Shown here: positions 50,872-60,021 of the stretch, one piece after another
Layout of the letters: each line of letters opens with the position of its first letter
How positions within the stretch are numbered: position 1 is the first letter of the stretch
NCBI GenBank assembly: GCA_964584785.1
Contig: CAZPBY010000026.1
Location: 1 to 64,000 of the forward strand
Length of the DNA: 64,000 bases
Source of the DNA: JAHFTY01 sp964584785
GTDB lineage: Bacteria; Acidobacteriota; Terriglobia; 20CM-2-55-15
Direction of reading: 5' to 3'
Translations under genes and position numbers: made by a program
The notes under the pieces: model-generated
Told to the model about the DNA's origin: nothing
Seen by the model: the letters and a program-made list of their open reading frames with translations, nothing else
Databases searched by the model: none

Positions 50872-50944
50872 CGGGTGCGCTCCGGGTTCTGACAGTTGTG
50901 CCGCGATGTGCAGAACCCGGAGCACAGCGACGGGCTTCGTGACG
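50872..50944. repeat. REP-like inverted repeat, copy C
   Basis: Right arm 50911-50944 (CAGAACCCGGAGCACAGCGA, then CGGGCTTCGTGACG) is close to that of copy B at 19901. The left arm (50872-50891, CGGGTGCGCTCCGGGTTCTG) is shortened and altered at its outer end. It lies between two converging genes. Confidence 0.8.
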
Positions 50945-50954
50945 AAAGCCTGCA

Positions 50955-51605
50955 TCATCGCAGTTGAAAGTTTTTCAGCCATCGTGAATTGGTGTAGTCG
51001 TCCTTGAGACTCTTCAGCAGTGTCGAAAGCTGCTTGTACTCCGGAACGCTGAGTCCCTGAGCCTCCAGAGGACGGATGATTTCCAGCACCGTTATCCCCC
51101 ATGCGACTGCTTCTGCCTTCGCCGCATTCTTGTCCTGGCGAAACTGCGGATCCCTGCCAAGTTCCAGGTGAATCATTTCGTGCGCGAACGTCACAAGGAC
51201 TCCATAGCGGAAGTCTGATGGCGACAGTCTGGCGCGCCAATCCATGAGCTCGGGAATGAACGCGACAACGAAAGTTTCAGACTGAAACCTCTCGACCTTG
51301 GCAAGAGCGTGCAACTCGCGAACCGGGTAATAGGCCGGCGACGCGACATAAACGATTTCATGGTTGTTGATCATCTTCACAAGCGTTTGTAATCGACTAC
51401 GGAGCGCTTCGGGCCCGTCATTGCCGCGCGCAAACTCGATAAGAATCGGGCTGATTGCCTCAGCGGAAAACTTCGAGGCTTCATCCTGGCTCATGACGAA
51501 ATCGGATTCCCGAATCCTGAATTTTGGCTCTTCGCCTTGAGCAATGGTGCTGTTTCCCGTAATTGCGACAAACAAACCAACAACATAGCCGAGCCTTCTT
51601 TTCAT
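50955..51605 (-). CDS. Secreted HExxH protein, putative metallopeptidase
   Basis: A 216-residue protein with a signal peptide (LGYVVGLFVAITGNSTIAQG). FAHEMIHLELG near residue 140 contains HEMIH, a zincin motif, and a following acidic segment (KAEAVAWG) could provide a third ligand. The rest is not recognised. A short sequence resembling its C-terminus (W-x-K-N-F-Q-L-R-stop) occurs at about 49663-49690 on the same strand. Confidence 0.6.
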   Translation of the reverse strand: MKRRLGYVVGLFVAITGNSTIAQGEEPKFRIRESDFVMSQDEASKFSAEAISPILIEFARGNDGPEALRSRLQTLVKMINNHEIVYVASPAYYPVRELHALAKVERFQSETFVVAFIPELMDWRARLSPSDFRYGVLVTFAHEMIHLELGRDPQFRQDKNAAKAEAVAWGITVLEIIRPLEAQGLSVPEYKQLSTLLKSLKDDYTNSRWLKNFQLR

Positions 51606-51618
51606 TGTCCTCTCCCTC

Positions 51619-51644
51619 CGAACGGGCCATTCAAGTCCCGTTCG
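51619..51644. promoter_or_regulatory. Dyad in divergent promoter region
   Basis: CGAACGGG (51619-51626) and CCCGTTCG (51637-51644) are perfect 8-bp arms around a 10-base spacer, between the divergent secreted-protein and kinase genes. Position suits a regulator site. There is no T tract to suggest termination. Confidence 0.3.
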
Positions 51645-51729
51645 TGGTAGCGGAACGGTCGGCGGAGTTCGCTCATTGAGGCGAAGTTTTTTTGCCGGAG
51701 GTGAGTGTGTTACTGTCCCGGAATCAAAG

Positions 51730-54564
51730 ATGGCCGCTAAAGACTGGTCGAGGATCGAAGCGATTTTTCACGATGCTTTGGACACCCCTGAGCGCGAACG
51801 TGCGGCGTTTCTGGATCTCGCGTGTGGAGGCGATCCAAAAACTCGCGAGCATGTGGAGTTGCTTATCGCGCAGGTGGCGAAGTCCGAGGCGTCCTTTGAG
51901 CAGGAATTTCGCGAAGCCGCAAGAGAAGCATTCGTCACGTCCGAACAAAACATGCAGGGCCGCACTATTGGGCACTATGAAGTCCGGACGCTTTTGGGCG
52001 CGGGTGGAATGGGCGAAGTCTACCTTGCTCGCGATACCCGGCTTGCCCGTGATGTCGCGATCAAAATTTTGCCGGCGGAGTTTGCGCTGGACCGGGATCG
52101 CTTGGCGCGGTTCAAGAAGGAAGCACAGATCATCGCATCCTTGAATCACCCCAACATCGCTGCAATACATGAACTCGGTGAACTTGAAGGCAAACCCTAT
52201 CTCGTCCTGGAACTCGTCGATGGACAGACTCTGGCGGAGCGGCTGAAGCGATCGGCACTGCCTTTGGACGAAGCAATGAAGATTGCGAGGCAGGTTTCGG
52301 AAGGACTCGAGGCGGCTCACGCGCGAGACATAATCCACCGCGATTTGAAACCCGCCAACATCAAGGTCACGAGCGAAGGCAAAGTCAAAATATTGGATTT
52401 CGGTCTCGCGAAGCACATTCGGAATGACGACGTTGCGATGGACTCGAAGTCACCGGAGGTCACGGCGGCTGGAATGATCCTCGGGACTGCGACATATATG
52501 AGTCCGGAACAGGCGAAAGGCCAGTCCGTCGATCAACGAACCGACATCTGGTCGTTCGGTTGTGTCTTTTACGAAATGCTGACCGGCCGCGCCGCGTTTG
52601 ACGGAGCATCCACGGTCGAAATCCTGGCATCAATCGCTTATGCAGAACCGGATTGGTCCGCTTTACCACCGGCGCTTCCACTGGGCATTGCCGACCTGGT
52701 TCGACGCTGTCTGCGCAAGGACACGTCGCGCCGGCTGCATTCGATCGCAGACGCCCGGATCCAGATAGAGGATGCGGGGATTGCCCCTGCCTCTCCGCCT
52801 GGTCGCGAAATCAGAAAACCGATCGGCACCTGGTTGAGGCGGGCAGTGTGGCTTAGCGCTGCAATGGTGCTGCTCGCGCTGACACTTGTCCTGGCGGCGG
52901 GGCTCGTTTTGCGCAACAGACCTTCGCAGTTGCCGGAAACCTGGGTTGAATTGGACCTGCATAACGTAGGCCGCGTGGAGCTTTCACCGGACGGTCGGCG
53001 GTTTCTGTTCCAAATCGCAGACCCCAGTGGACGGCGGTTGGCGCTTCGGACAATGGACTCGCGGGCCGCGCAGCCGATTGCTGGGACTGAAGGAGCGTTG
53101 AATCCATTCTGGTCGGCGGACGGCCGTTCGATCGGATTTTTCGCCGGGGGAAAGCTGAAACAAATCGATCTGACAAACGGGCAGTCGCAAACTTTGGCGG
53201 ACGCTCCAGCAGGACGTGGCGGCACATGGAATCGCGACGGCATAATTCTGTTTTCTCCGACTGCGAGCAGTCCTCTCTTCCGCGTACCGGCGTTCGGAGG
53301 CGAACCTGTAGAGGTTACGCATCTGGATCCCGCGCAAGGTAGCCACCGAAATCCATATTTTCTTCCCGACGGCAGGCATTTTCTCTTTCTGGCTCGAGGA
53401 ACTCCCGACACCAGAGGTGTGTACGTCGGATCGCTTGACGGTGAGAAACCCAAACGATTGGTGGCTGAAGACGAAATGTCGGACTTTGGTTTCGCTCCGA
53501 TTTTCACATCGGGGTACGTGTTGTTCTTCCGTCAGGGCGATCTGTTCGCTCAGCGTTTCGACGACGCTTCGCTCCAACTCGCCGGCGATGCCTTTCGAGT
53601 AGCCGAACGCGTATCCGGTTATACAGCCGCGAAGGTAAACAGCGTGGCGTACGTTCCGGAGGCCACAGCCGGACGCCGGATGCAGTGGTTTGACCGCATG
53701 GGCCACGACCTTGGAGTAGTGGATGTGGACGGAACGACAGCTTACCTTAACCCCGAGATTTCGTATGACGGCAAGAGAGTCGCATTCGAGCGCGTCAGCA
53801 ATGGGAATCAGGACATTTGGCTCCTCGATACGAAGCCGGGAGGCGTGCTGAACCGGCTGACCTTTGATGAAAAACAGGATTGGCGTCCTCTCTGGTCGCG
53901 GGACGGGAGCGAGTTCGTGTTCACCTCCACGCGACTTGGCATCGGCAACCTTTATTTGAAGCGGGCCACCGGCGAGGAGGAACTTCTGTTCGAATCTCCG
54001 TTGGCTAAAGCAACGTGTGACTGGTCGGTCGACGGTCGATACGTTTTGTTTCTCACCGTTGATCCCAGGACGGGTTTCGATCTCTGGGCGTTTTCGCTGG
54101 CCGACCGTAAGGCGTTTCCGGTCGTGAACACCAGCTCTCGGGATAATGATGGACAGTTTTCGCCTGACAGCCGATGGATCGCCTATGATTCGGACAAGAC
54201 CGGCCGCTCTGAAGTTTACGTCCAACGTTTTCCCGAGGCCGGCGGCTTGCGGCAGATCTCGACGAACGGCGGCGCTCAGCCGCGCTGGCGGCGCGATGGG
54301 AAAGAACTGTTTTACGTCGATCTGCAGGGACGCTTGATATCCATACCCGTCGACTTGCCGGCCAGCCGAGATTCATTCAACTTCGGCGCAGGAACGGTAC
54401 TGTTTACGACTCGGATTTATGGAGGCGGATGGCCGCCGCCGAACGACAAGCAACAATACGCTGTGGCGCCGGATGGCCAGCGATTTCTTATCAACGTTGC
54501 GCCCCAGGAACCTCCGCCGCCAACGGTTGTCATCCTGAACTGGAAGCCGGGTGCAGGAAAATGA
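51730..54564 (+). CDS. Membrane Ser/Thr protein kinase with PD40/TolB-like propeller
   Basis: A 944-residue receptor-type kinase. N-terminal helical segment (DWSRIEAIFHDALDTPERER), then the kinase domain: LGAGGMGEVYLARD, catalytic lysine in DVAIKIL, HRDLKPANIK, DFGLAKH and YMSPEQAKG. One transmembrane helix (about residues 382-402) is followed by an extracytoplasmic propeller with repeats such as LSPDGRRFLF, SYDGKRVAFE, SPDSRWIAYDS. ATG 51730 fits the family start; an upstream TTG at 51676 is less likely. It overlaps the ECF sigma gene by 4 bases. Confidence 0.93.
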   Translation: MAAKDWSRIEAIFHDALDTPERERAAFLDLACGGDPKTREHVELLIAQVAKSEASFEQEFREAAREAFVTSEQNMQGRTIGHYEVRTLLGAGGMGEVYLARDTRLARDVAIKILPAEFALDRDRLARFKKEAQIIASLNHPNIAAIHELGELEGKPYLVLELVDGQTLAERLKRSALPLDEAMKIARQVSEGLEAAHARDIIHRDLKPANIKVTSEGKVKILDFGLAKHIRNDDVAMDSKSPEVTAAGMILGTATYMSPEQAKGQSVDQRTDIWSFGCVFYEMLTGRAAFDGASTVEILASIAYAEPDWSALPPALPLGIADLVRRCLRKDTSRRLHSIADARIQIEDAGIAPASPPGREIRKPIGTWLRRAVWLSAAMVLLALTLVLAAGLVLRNRPSQLPETWVELDLHNVGRVELSPDGRRFLFQIADPSGRRLALRTMDSRAAQPIAGTEGALNPFWSADGRSIGFFAGGKLKQIDLTNGQSQTLADAPAGRGGTWNRDGIILFSPTASSPLFRVPAFGGEPVEVTHLDPAQGSHRNPYFLPDGRHFLFLARGTPDTRGVYVGSLDGEKPKRLVAEDEMSDFGFAPIFTSGYVLFFRQGDLFAQRFDDASLQLAGDAFRVAERVSGYTAAKVNSVAYVPEATAGRRMQWFDRMGHDLGVVDVDGTTAYLNPEISYDGKRVAFERVSNGNQDIWLLDTKPGGVLNRLTFDEKQDWRPLWSRDGSEFVFTSTRLGIGNLYLKRATGEEELLFESPLAKATCDWSVDGRYVLFLTVDPRTGFDLWAFSLADRKAFPVVNTSSRDNDGQFSPDSRWIAYDSDKTGRSEVYVQRFPEAGGLRQISTNGGAQPRWRRDGKELFYVDLQGRLISIPVDLPASRDSFNFGAGTVLFTTRIYGGGWPPPNDKQQYAVAPDGQRFLINVAPQEPPPPTVVILNWKPGAGK

Positions 54565-55157
54565 CAGTCCGGAATGACAATGGAAAGACCTCGGAGGATT
54601 CCGATCTCACCCAGTTGTTGCACGCCTGGAGCGCCGGTGATGCGCGAGCCCTCGACCAACTCACGCCGCTCGTACACGCCGAACTGTACCGCATCGCCCG
54701 GAGGTACATGGCCAGCGAACGCCCTGATCACACGCTTCAGGCAAGCGCGCTGATTAATGAAGCCTACATCCGGCTGGTGGATTGGAAAGCGGCGCACTGG
54801 AAAGATCGCTGTCATTTTTTTGCGGCCGGTGCTCAGATCATGCGCCGCATTCTTGTGGACCACGCCCGCGCGCGTTACTCGGACAAGCGTCAGGCCGCTG
54901 CCCAGCGCGTGACGCTCAATACGGCGCTTCTCGGTGAAAAACGTAAGAGCATGGACCTTGTGGCGCTCGATGACGCGCTTGCCCGGCTGTCGGATTTCGA
55001 TCCACGCAAGAGTCAAGTTGTCGAGCTGCGGATTTTCGGCGGCCTCAGCATCGAAGAAACGGCCGAGGCCATGAACGTCGCGAACATCACCGTACGACGC
55101 GATTGGAAGTTCGCGCTGGCGTGGTTGCGCAACGAACTGGAATCGACGTCGACATAA
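54561..55157 (+). CDS. ECF-type sigma factor (TIGR02999-like)
   Basis: A 198-residue extracytoplasmic-function sigma factor. Region 2 includes LYRIARRYMASERPDHTLQ and INEAYIRLVDW, then FFAAGAQIMRRILVDHARAR, typical of the group common in Acidobacteriota and Planctomycetes. Region 4 ends GGLSIEETAEAMNVANITVR. The ATG overlaps the kinase stop (ATGA), so the kinase may control this sigma factor. No anti-sigma gene is seen. Confidence 0.92.
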   Translation: MTVRNDNGKTSEDSDLTQLLHAWSAGDARALDQLTPLVHAELYRIARRYMASERPDHTLQASALINEAYIRLVDWKAAHWKDRCHFFAAGAQIMRRILVDHARARYSDKRQAAAQRVTLNTALLGEKRKSMDLVALDDALARLSDFDPRKSQVVELRIFGGLSIEETAEAMNVANITVRRDWKFALAWLRNELESTST

Positions 55158-55181
55158 AGCGCGATGATTTCCGGCGTTACG

Positions 55182-55265
55182 TCAAATACCCTGCGCCTTC
55201 AGCATTCGAGCCACAATGTAGGCACCGGCTTCAGCCGGCGCGTGCGCGCAGCGCAGGGTGTTTGA
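55182..55265. repeat. Nested hairpin element containing the REP-like core
   Basis: Outer arms TCAAATACCCTGCGC (55182-55196) and GCGCAGGGTGTTTGA (55251-55265) pair at 14 of 15 positions. Between them is the palindromic core CCGGCTTCAGCCGG (55225-55238) that is also found in the rplC-rplD gap. It follows the ECF sigma gene and may act as a terminator. Confidence 0.65.
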
Positions 55266-55336
55266 AAAATCGTTGATACATTCCGGTCACCAGCCGCACT
55301 TACTCCTGAACACATAAGAACCAGGAGGATTGCATC

Positions 55337-55834
55337 ATGAATCGGAATCTACGACGCCGGATCGTGCGGCTGTTTGCATCGACTGTTTTGGTGTGCGCGC
55401 TGCTCATCGCAGTAACCGCGGCACAAACGCGAAGCAAGGTTGTGCTCGCTGCATACGCTGAAGCCCAGGGAAACACGCCGAAGCGAGCCTGCACGCTTGA
55501 AAGTGCGCGAGGCACGTACGCTTTTGCGCTGGTTGGAAGTATGGCCGCCGCCGGCGCCGTCTCTACCAGCGGCACCAGCACGTTCGATGGTGAAGGCCAC
55601 GACACGGGCCGATTCGCCATCACGACCTTCGGCACCAACCAACAGTTCACGTTCAGCGGAACGTATACCGTAAATCCCGACTGCACCGGCGGCGCGACGC
55701 TGACGGTCACTCCCACCATGTTTGGTTATAGCGTGGTTCACTTCGATGCCGTGAGAGTCAACGACGGAAACGAGATCAAGTGGCTTATCACCGATCCGGG
55801 GATCGTCGTGGCCGGCACCCTTACGAAGCAGTAG
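55337..55834 (+). CDS. Secreted protein of unknown function
   Basis: A 165-residue protein with a basic, hydrophobic signal peptide (IVRLFASTVLVCALLIAV). The mature part holds two cysteines and beta-strand sequence of the type GTYAFALVGS ... TSTFDGEGHDTGRF ... FSGTYTVNPDCTGGATLTV, a repeat-like pattern common in secreted proteins of this phylum. AGGAGGAT precedes the ATG. Function unknown. Confidence 0.7.
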   Translation: MNRNLRRRIVRLFASTVLVCALLIAVTAAQTRSKVVLAAYAEAQGNTPKRACTLESARGTYAFALVGSMAAAGAVSTSGTSTFDGEGHDTGRFAITTFGTNQQFTFSGTYTVNPDCTGGATLTVTPTMFGYSVVHFDAVRVNDGNEIKWLITDPGIVVAGTLTKQ

Positions 55835-55841
55835 AGGATGT

Positions 55842-57896
55842 ATGACTATGCGTGGATCGCAAACTACGGGTTTTTCTATTCCGATCATTCTTGCGATGGT
55901 GCTGAGTGTGATGGGAAGCCGGACGGCGCAAGCGGCGGACTTTGTCGTGAACAGCTTTATCGACGCCAGAGACGTGGATCCCGGCGATGGCAAGTGTGCA
56001 ACCAACGGCACCCTTCTCAGCCCTGCCAAATGTACGCTGCGTGCAGCGATCATGGAGGCGAACCATACGGCCGGCGGTCCTCATAACATCTTCTTACCCC
56101 CGGGAACTTACACCGTTTCGAATTTGCCGAATCCCGACAATCCCGGTGAGACCAATGAAGAGATCCTGGACCTGAACGTTTTCAAAAGCATGAATTTCAC
56201 CGTGACCGGCGGCACCGCCGTTATTCAGGGTGCGAGCGGATTTCCCAGCCGGATCTTCGATCTCGCCGCGCCTGGCACGACCACCATAACGGTGACCATG
56301 ACGAACCTCGATATCGCGAATGGCCATGCCGGCGATGGGAATCCGGGTGGAGCCATTCGTATCAGCTCGGGAGTTACAGTCTCGTTAAATAATGTCACGG
56401 TGCGCGGCAGTCGCGTCGATGGACAGAAGGGCGGCGGTATTTCCAACCACGGATCGTTGACTTTGAATAACTGCACGATCAAAGACAACACCGCGTCCGG
56501 TGATGGCGGCGGGATCTCGAACGACGGCGGAACGCTGGTGGTCCTGTCCAGTTCCATCACCGGAAACAATGCAACGGACGGCGCCGGAATCAGCAACACG
56601 GGGAACTTGAGCGTGAGTCGAAGCAATCTCGATCAGAACATCGCCTCCTTCGCGGGCGGCGCCGTCTACAACCAGGACAACATCGCCTCCCTTGTTAATG
56701 TGTCGATGTCGTCAAACCAGGCGAAGTTCGGCGGCGGTGTCGCCAACAGGACTTCCGGCGTGACCTCCATGTTTACGGTCGACCGCACGACTTTCGATGG
56801 CAACATCGCCTTCGGCAGCGGCGGCGCCATCCTCAATGAGAGTGTGGTGATATTGAAGAACACCACGTTGAATGGAAACGTGTCGTTCGGAGCGCCCGGC
56901 GGCGGAGCCATTCACAACCTCAGAACAGGATCCGACGCGCAGCTGTACAACTCCACGGTCTCCGGCAACGGTGCCTTCAATGGCGGTGTTGGCGGAGGGG
57001 TATTCGCTGAAGCGGGCGTCGTCCGGTTGGCGAATACCATCCTCTCCGGAAATACTGCTGTCGCCGGTCCGGACTGCGGCGGTGCGGCACTTTTGCTTGC
57101 TTTGGGGTTTGATCTGATTCAAAGCATCAGCGGATGCAGCATCACCGGCGTCAACGCCGGTAGCCCGTCGCCGGGAAACATCGTTGGCCAGGACCCGTTG
57201 CTCGGCCCGCTGCAGGCCAACGGCGGCGTGACTCTGGGAGCAGCGAATGTCGCTGTCGCGAAAACTCGCGCTCTCGGAACCGGCAGTCCTGCCATCGATC
57301 ATGGCTCTCCTGGTCAGGGGCCGGTATGCCTCGACATCGACGAACGGCAAGTGCCGCGGCCTCAGGACGGCGATAAAGACTCCAAAGCGGTTTGCGACAT
57401 CGGCGCATTCGAGGCCGGGCCGGTCGGTAATTTCGAACTCACTCCCGGCGACTCGACCGTTGAAGCAGGCGATGTTCTCCAGCTGACGCTGAAGTGGTCG
57501 ACACCGGAACATTCGAACTGGCGCGACCTGAAGACACTTCAACTCCAACTCGTTTCCGGCGGGCGGCTCGGTTTTGATCTTCTCTGGAATCAACTGGCGA
57601 ACACATTCCAGGTGTTGGATACCAACACGAACGGCAATCGTCCCGACGGATTACCCGGCGAACACGCCGTTCTCGAAGGACGAGTGGCAAGGCTTCTATT
57701 GGAGGGAACGACGGTGAAAGGGAGCGGACCGGCAGGCCACGATGTCACGCTGACTCTGCCTATCGTTCTCAAGGAGCCTGCTGCCGGACGCAACCCGGAA
57801 ACCTACGATATTCAAGTCGCCGCCACCGACGATTCCGGTAACTCGCAGCCATTCGCGATTGCCGGCACGGTAACCGTGGTGCGCCGGAACAGATAG
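55842..57896 (+). CDS. Secreted CSLREA-domain right-handed beta-helix protein
   Basis: A 684-residue surface or secreted protein. After the signal peptide (PIILAMVLSVMGSRTAQA) comes a CSLREA-type segment, KCTLRAAIMEANH, near residues 64-76. Residues about 100-480 are beta-helix coils with GGGISN, NNVTVRGS, NCTIKDNTA and GGAIHN repeats. After the choice-of-anchor-like SPAIDHGSPGQGP and DIGAFE motifs, an Ig-like or cohesin-like C-terminal region follows. Possible role in adhesion or polysaccharide binding. It starts 7 bases after the previous gene. Confidence 0.85.
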   Translation: MTMRGSQTTGFSIPIILAMVLSVMGSRTAQAADFVVNSFIDARDVDPGDGKCATNGTLLSPAKCTLRAAIMEANHTAGGPHNIFLPPGTYTVSNLPNPDNPGETNEEILDLNVFKSMNFTVTGGTAVIQGASGFPSRIFDLAAPGTTTITVTMTNLDIANGHAGDGNPGGAIRISSGVTVSLNNVTVRGSRVDGQKGGGISNHGSLTLNNCTIKDNTASGDGGGISNDGGTLVVLSSSITGNNATDGAGISNTGNLSVSRSNLDQNIASFAGGAVYNQDNIASLVNVSMSSNQAKFGGGVANRTSGVTSMFTVDRTTFDGNIAFGSGGAILNESVVILKNTTLNGNVSFGAPGGGAIHNLRTGSDAQLYNSTVSGNGAFNGGVGGGVFAEAGVVRLANTILSGNTAVAGPDCGGAALLLALGFDLIQSISGCSITGVNAGSPSPGNIVGQDPLLGPLQANGGVTLGAANVAVAKTRALGTGSPAIDHGSPGQGPVCLDIDERQVPRPQDGDKDSKAVCDIGAFEAGPVGNFELTPGDSTVEAGDVLQLTLKWSTPEHSNWRDLKTLQLQLVSGGRLGFDLLWNQLANTFQVLDTNTNGNRPDGLPGEHAVLEGRVARLLLEGTTVKGSGPAGHDVTLTLPIVLKEPAAGRNPETYDIQVAATDDSGNSQPFAIAGTVTVVRRNR

Positions 57897-57902
57897 CGTT
57901 TT

Positions 57903-59066
57903 TCATTGCGAAAAACTGGGCGCCGAAACGAATTTACCTTCAGGGAACATGATATGGAGTGCACCCACGGCAACAGGAGCGGTGGCGCTGACCATCACCG
58001 AGCCTTGAAAGCCCTCGGGGAAAGGAACGGGCGCAAATGTCGGGGTGGCCTCCAGGACCATCTCCCACACGAATTTGCTGATTCGTTGCAGCGGACCGAT
58101 TTTTACGTCGAAGCTATTCGGTATCCCCAAATTTGCACTGGCTCCGGAGCCATCAAGAACAGTGACGGTCGCGGTCACCGTATCCACTGCTGACGGATTG
58201 ACGATGGCCAGTGCCGTCTGCCGGTTGCGATTGAGCGTCAGCGGAAAACGAAACTCCTGCGCCGGCCGGACGGCGGGGATCTGAGCGCTGGAAAGCTTTT
58301 CGGTGGACGGCCGATTGCAGACCAACAAGCAGCGGTCCGGCGGGGCGGCGATGAGTGTCACTTCCGCGCTGGCCAGGATTCCTGGAGACCCGTCCCAGCG
58401 CAGACGCCCCCAGCCGTTGAGAAAGGGAAGATCCGCAGAGGTAAAGCGAAAGAGTTCGCCGCCCGGACTTAACGTCGCGGTGACGCTTGAAGGCGGCGGC
58501 GCCAGAGGCGAACAAAAGGCACCGGTCGGCGTGCCGGAGTTGTTATAAATCTCGAGTGTGGCATGAACGTCCTGCGATGATGCATTGAGCACCGTGAAAA
58601 TCGACTGATAGTGGGCGTTCGTTCCAACGGCTCCATTGACCACGATCGGAAAAATCGCTTCATTGCCGACCGATGCACTGGTCACCGTAAATGCTTTACG
58701 ACCGATCTCCATTGGCGTTGCTGAACCCGGGGACGAATACGTTACGGTCAGTAAGTAATCGCCGGCGGCCAGGACACCGACCGAACCCGTCAGCGACCAC
58801 GGCGTCAGCGACGCCGTGCAGATCTCGCTGGGAAAGGAAGTGTCGATGCGAATCTCTCCGGACCCGACCGACACCTTGGGTGACTGTGGAACGCATCCGT
58901 TCGGCCACACTCCGGAGAGGGTGAAAGCGACGTTGTCCTTGTTCGTTGGATTGGCGGGTTTCAACTCGATCGTTGCGTTTCGATTCTGCGCAGTGATCGA
59001 CAAGCCCAGCAAAATCGCAATGACCGCTCCCGCGCACCATAACCAAACGGCACGATTCTTATTCAT
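57903..59066 (-). CDS. Secreted protein of unknown function, beta-rich
   Basis: A 387-residue protein with a signal peptide (WLWCAGAVIAILLGLSI). The N-terminal region has an Ig-like pattern with cysteine pairs, and two later beta-sandwich-like segments contain FTVLNASSQDVHATLEIYNN and LAIVNPSAVDTVTATVTVLD, as in secreted adhesion-like proteins of this group. AGGAG precedes the ATG. Convergent with the beta-helix gene, which ends 6 bases away. Confidence 0.65.
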   Translation of the reverse strand: MNKNRAVWLWCAGAVIAILLGLSITAQNRNATIELKPANPTNKDNVAFTLSGVWPNGCVPQSPKVSVGSGEIRIDTSFPSEICTASLTPWSLTGSVGVLAAGDYLLTVTYSSPGSATPMEIGRKAFTVTSASVGNEAIFPIVVNGAVGTNAHYQSIFTVLNASSQDVHATLEIYNNSGTPTGAFCSPLAPPPSSVTATLSPGGELFRFTSADLPFLNGWGRLRWDGSPGILASAEVTLIAAPPDRCLLVCNRPSTEKLSSAQIPAVRPAQEFRFPLTLNRNRQTALAIVNPSAVDTVTATVTVLDGSGASANLGIPNSFDVKIGPLQRISKFVWEMVLEATPTFAPVPFPEGFQGSVMVSATAPVAVGALHIMFPEGKFVSAPSFSQ

Positions 59067-59243
59067 AGCGGCTCCTGCTGTTTGAACTCTTATAAAAAGG
59101 TTACTCCGATCCGCCGCCCGTGTCGCGCGTGCCGGATCTGCCGTTTCGGTTGCGACCCATTCGTGACAAAGCGCGTTTATCGTGATTGTGCCCGGTGCGA
59201 GTTCGAGAGCAAGCGAGCGAGTGAAAGGTGATTGAAGTCGAAA

Positions 59244-59609
59244 CTATAATAAGGCGAACGGCACAATTCTGGACTTGAGGATTCGCTTGTCACGCGTCAG
59301 TAAAGGGGCGCGTTCGACGATGCTCGTTGCAGCGATGATTTCATCAGCAGGATCCGATGCGAAGTCCAGTTCGGTGCTCTTTCGTACGATTTCGCGTGTA
59401 ATCGGGAATATGGTGATCGTACGCAACAGCGCTTGAAACCCAGCGTCATCAAAATCCATTTCCAGCGGTTTGATTTGCACCAGCTTGGCAAGTTCCCAAA
59501 GCACGATGTCGGAGATCGCCAGCGTCTCGCGGACAATGACCTGATGCTCAGGCTTTTTCAGGTCGCCGCCGAGAAGAGCGACGACGATATGTGTATCCAG
59601 ATTCAGCAT
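59244..59609 (-). CDS. vapC: PIN-domain toxin (VapC-like)
   Basis: A 121-residue PIN protein from ATG 59609: LNLDTHIVVALL at the start (D4), E in DIVLWELAKL, and acidic residues in ASDPADEIIAATSI and LLTRDKRIL. The earlier in-frame start would add a basic leader without homology. It overlaps the antitoxin's reading frame by 62 bases, much more than in the other two modules. Confidence 0.85.
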   Translation of the reverse strand: MLNLDTHIVVALLGGDLKKPEHQVIVRETLAISDIVLWELAKLVQIKPLEMDFDDAGFQALLRTITIFPITREIVRKSTELDFASDPADEIIAATSIVERAPLLTRDKRILKSRIVPFALL

Positions 59610-59811
59610 TCCAGTGGATCCCTGTCGACAACAGCTCACCTTTGACTCTGATCTTTCCCTTCATCGAACCAATGAGCTTTTCATTAGAACTGACGTTGAT
59701 CGGCAGCACCCTGGCAATGGCATGGCCGCGCTTGGTGACGATGATTCCTTCAGGATCAAGCTGCTCTAACAGACTCAGGCATTTCGCCTTGAACTCGGTG
59801 GCGCTGATCAT
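59548..59811 (-). CDS. Phd/YefM-type antitoxin
   Basis: An 87-residue protein starting ISATEFKAKCLSLLEQL, with IIVTKRGHAIARVLPI typical of Phd/YefM antitoxins. The toxin-binding tail reads GSMKGKIRVKGELLSTGIHWN and then continues about 18 residues beyond the usual end into toxin sequence, giving the 62-base overlap. An AGGGAG site precedes the chosen ATG (another ATG is 5 codons upstream). Confidence 0.8.
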   Translation of the reverse strand: MISATEFKAKCLSLLEQLDPEGIIVTKRGHAIARVLPINVSSNEKLIGSMKGKIRVKGELLSTGIHWNAESGYTYRRRSSRRRPEKA

Positions 59812-60021
59812 TTTCTCCCTAATCATGCATCCATTATCGCATCTGACCAGTGAAAGAGGTTGGGTTTTGCGAAACGTTTGGCGCGATTCTTATCGACGGC
59901 GACGGAAATTCATCTTCCCTCCGAATCAACCAGCTCATGTTCTGAGCCCTTGGCTATCTGAGACAGTCCAACTCAGATCAGTGTTCAATGATTTCCTTCT
60001 TCATAAAAAACGAGGTCCAAC

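Noticed and set aside
52984..54225. 413-codon minus-strand frame
   Set aside because: Antisense to the propeller part of the kinase gene, whose SPDG-type repeats are clear.
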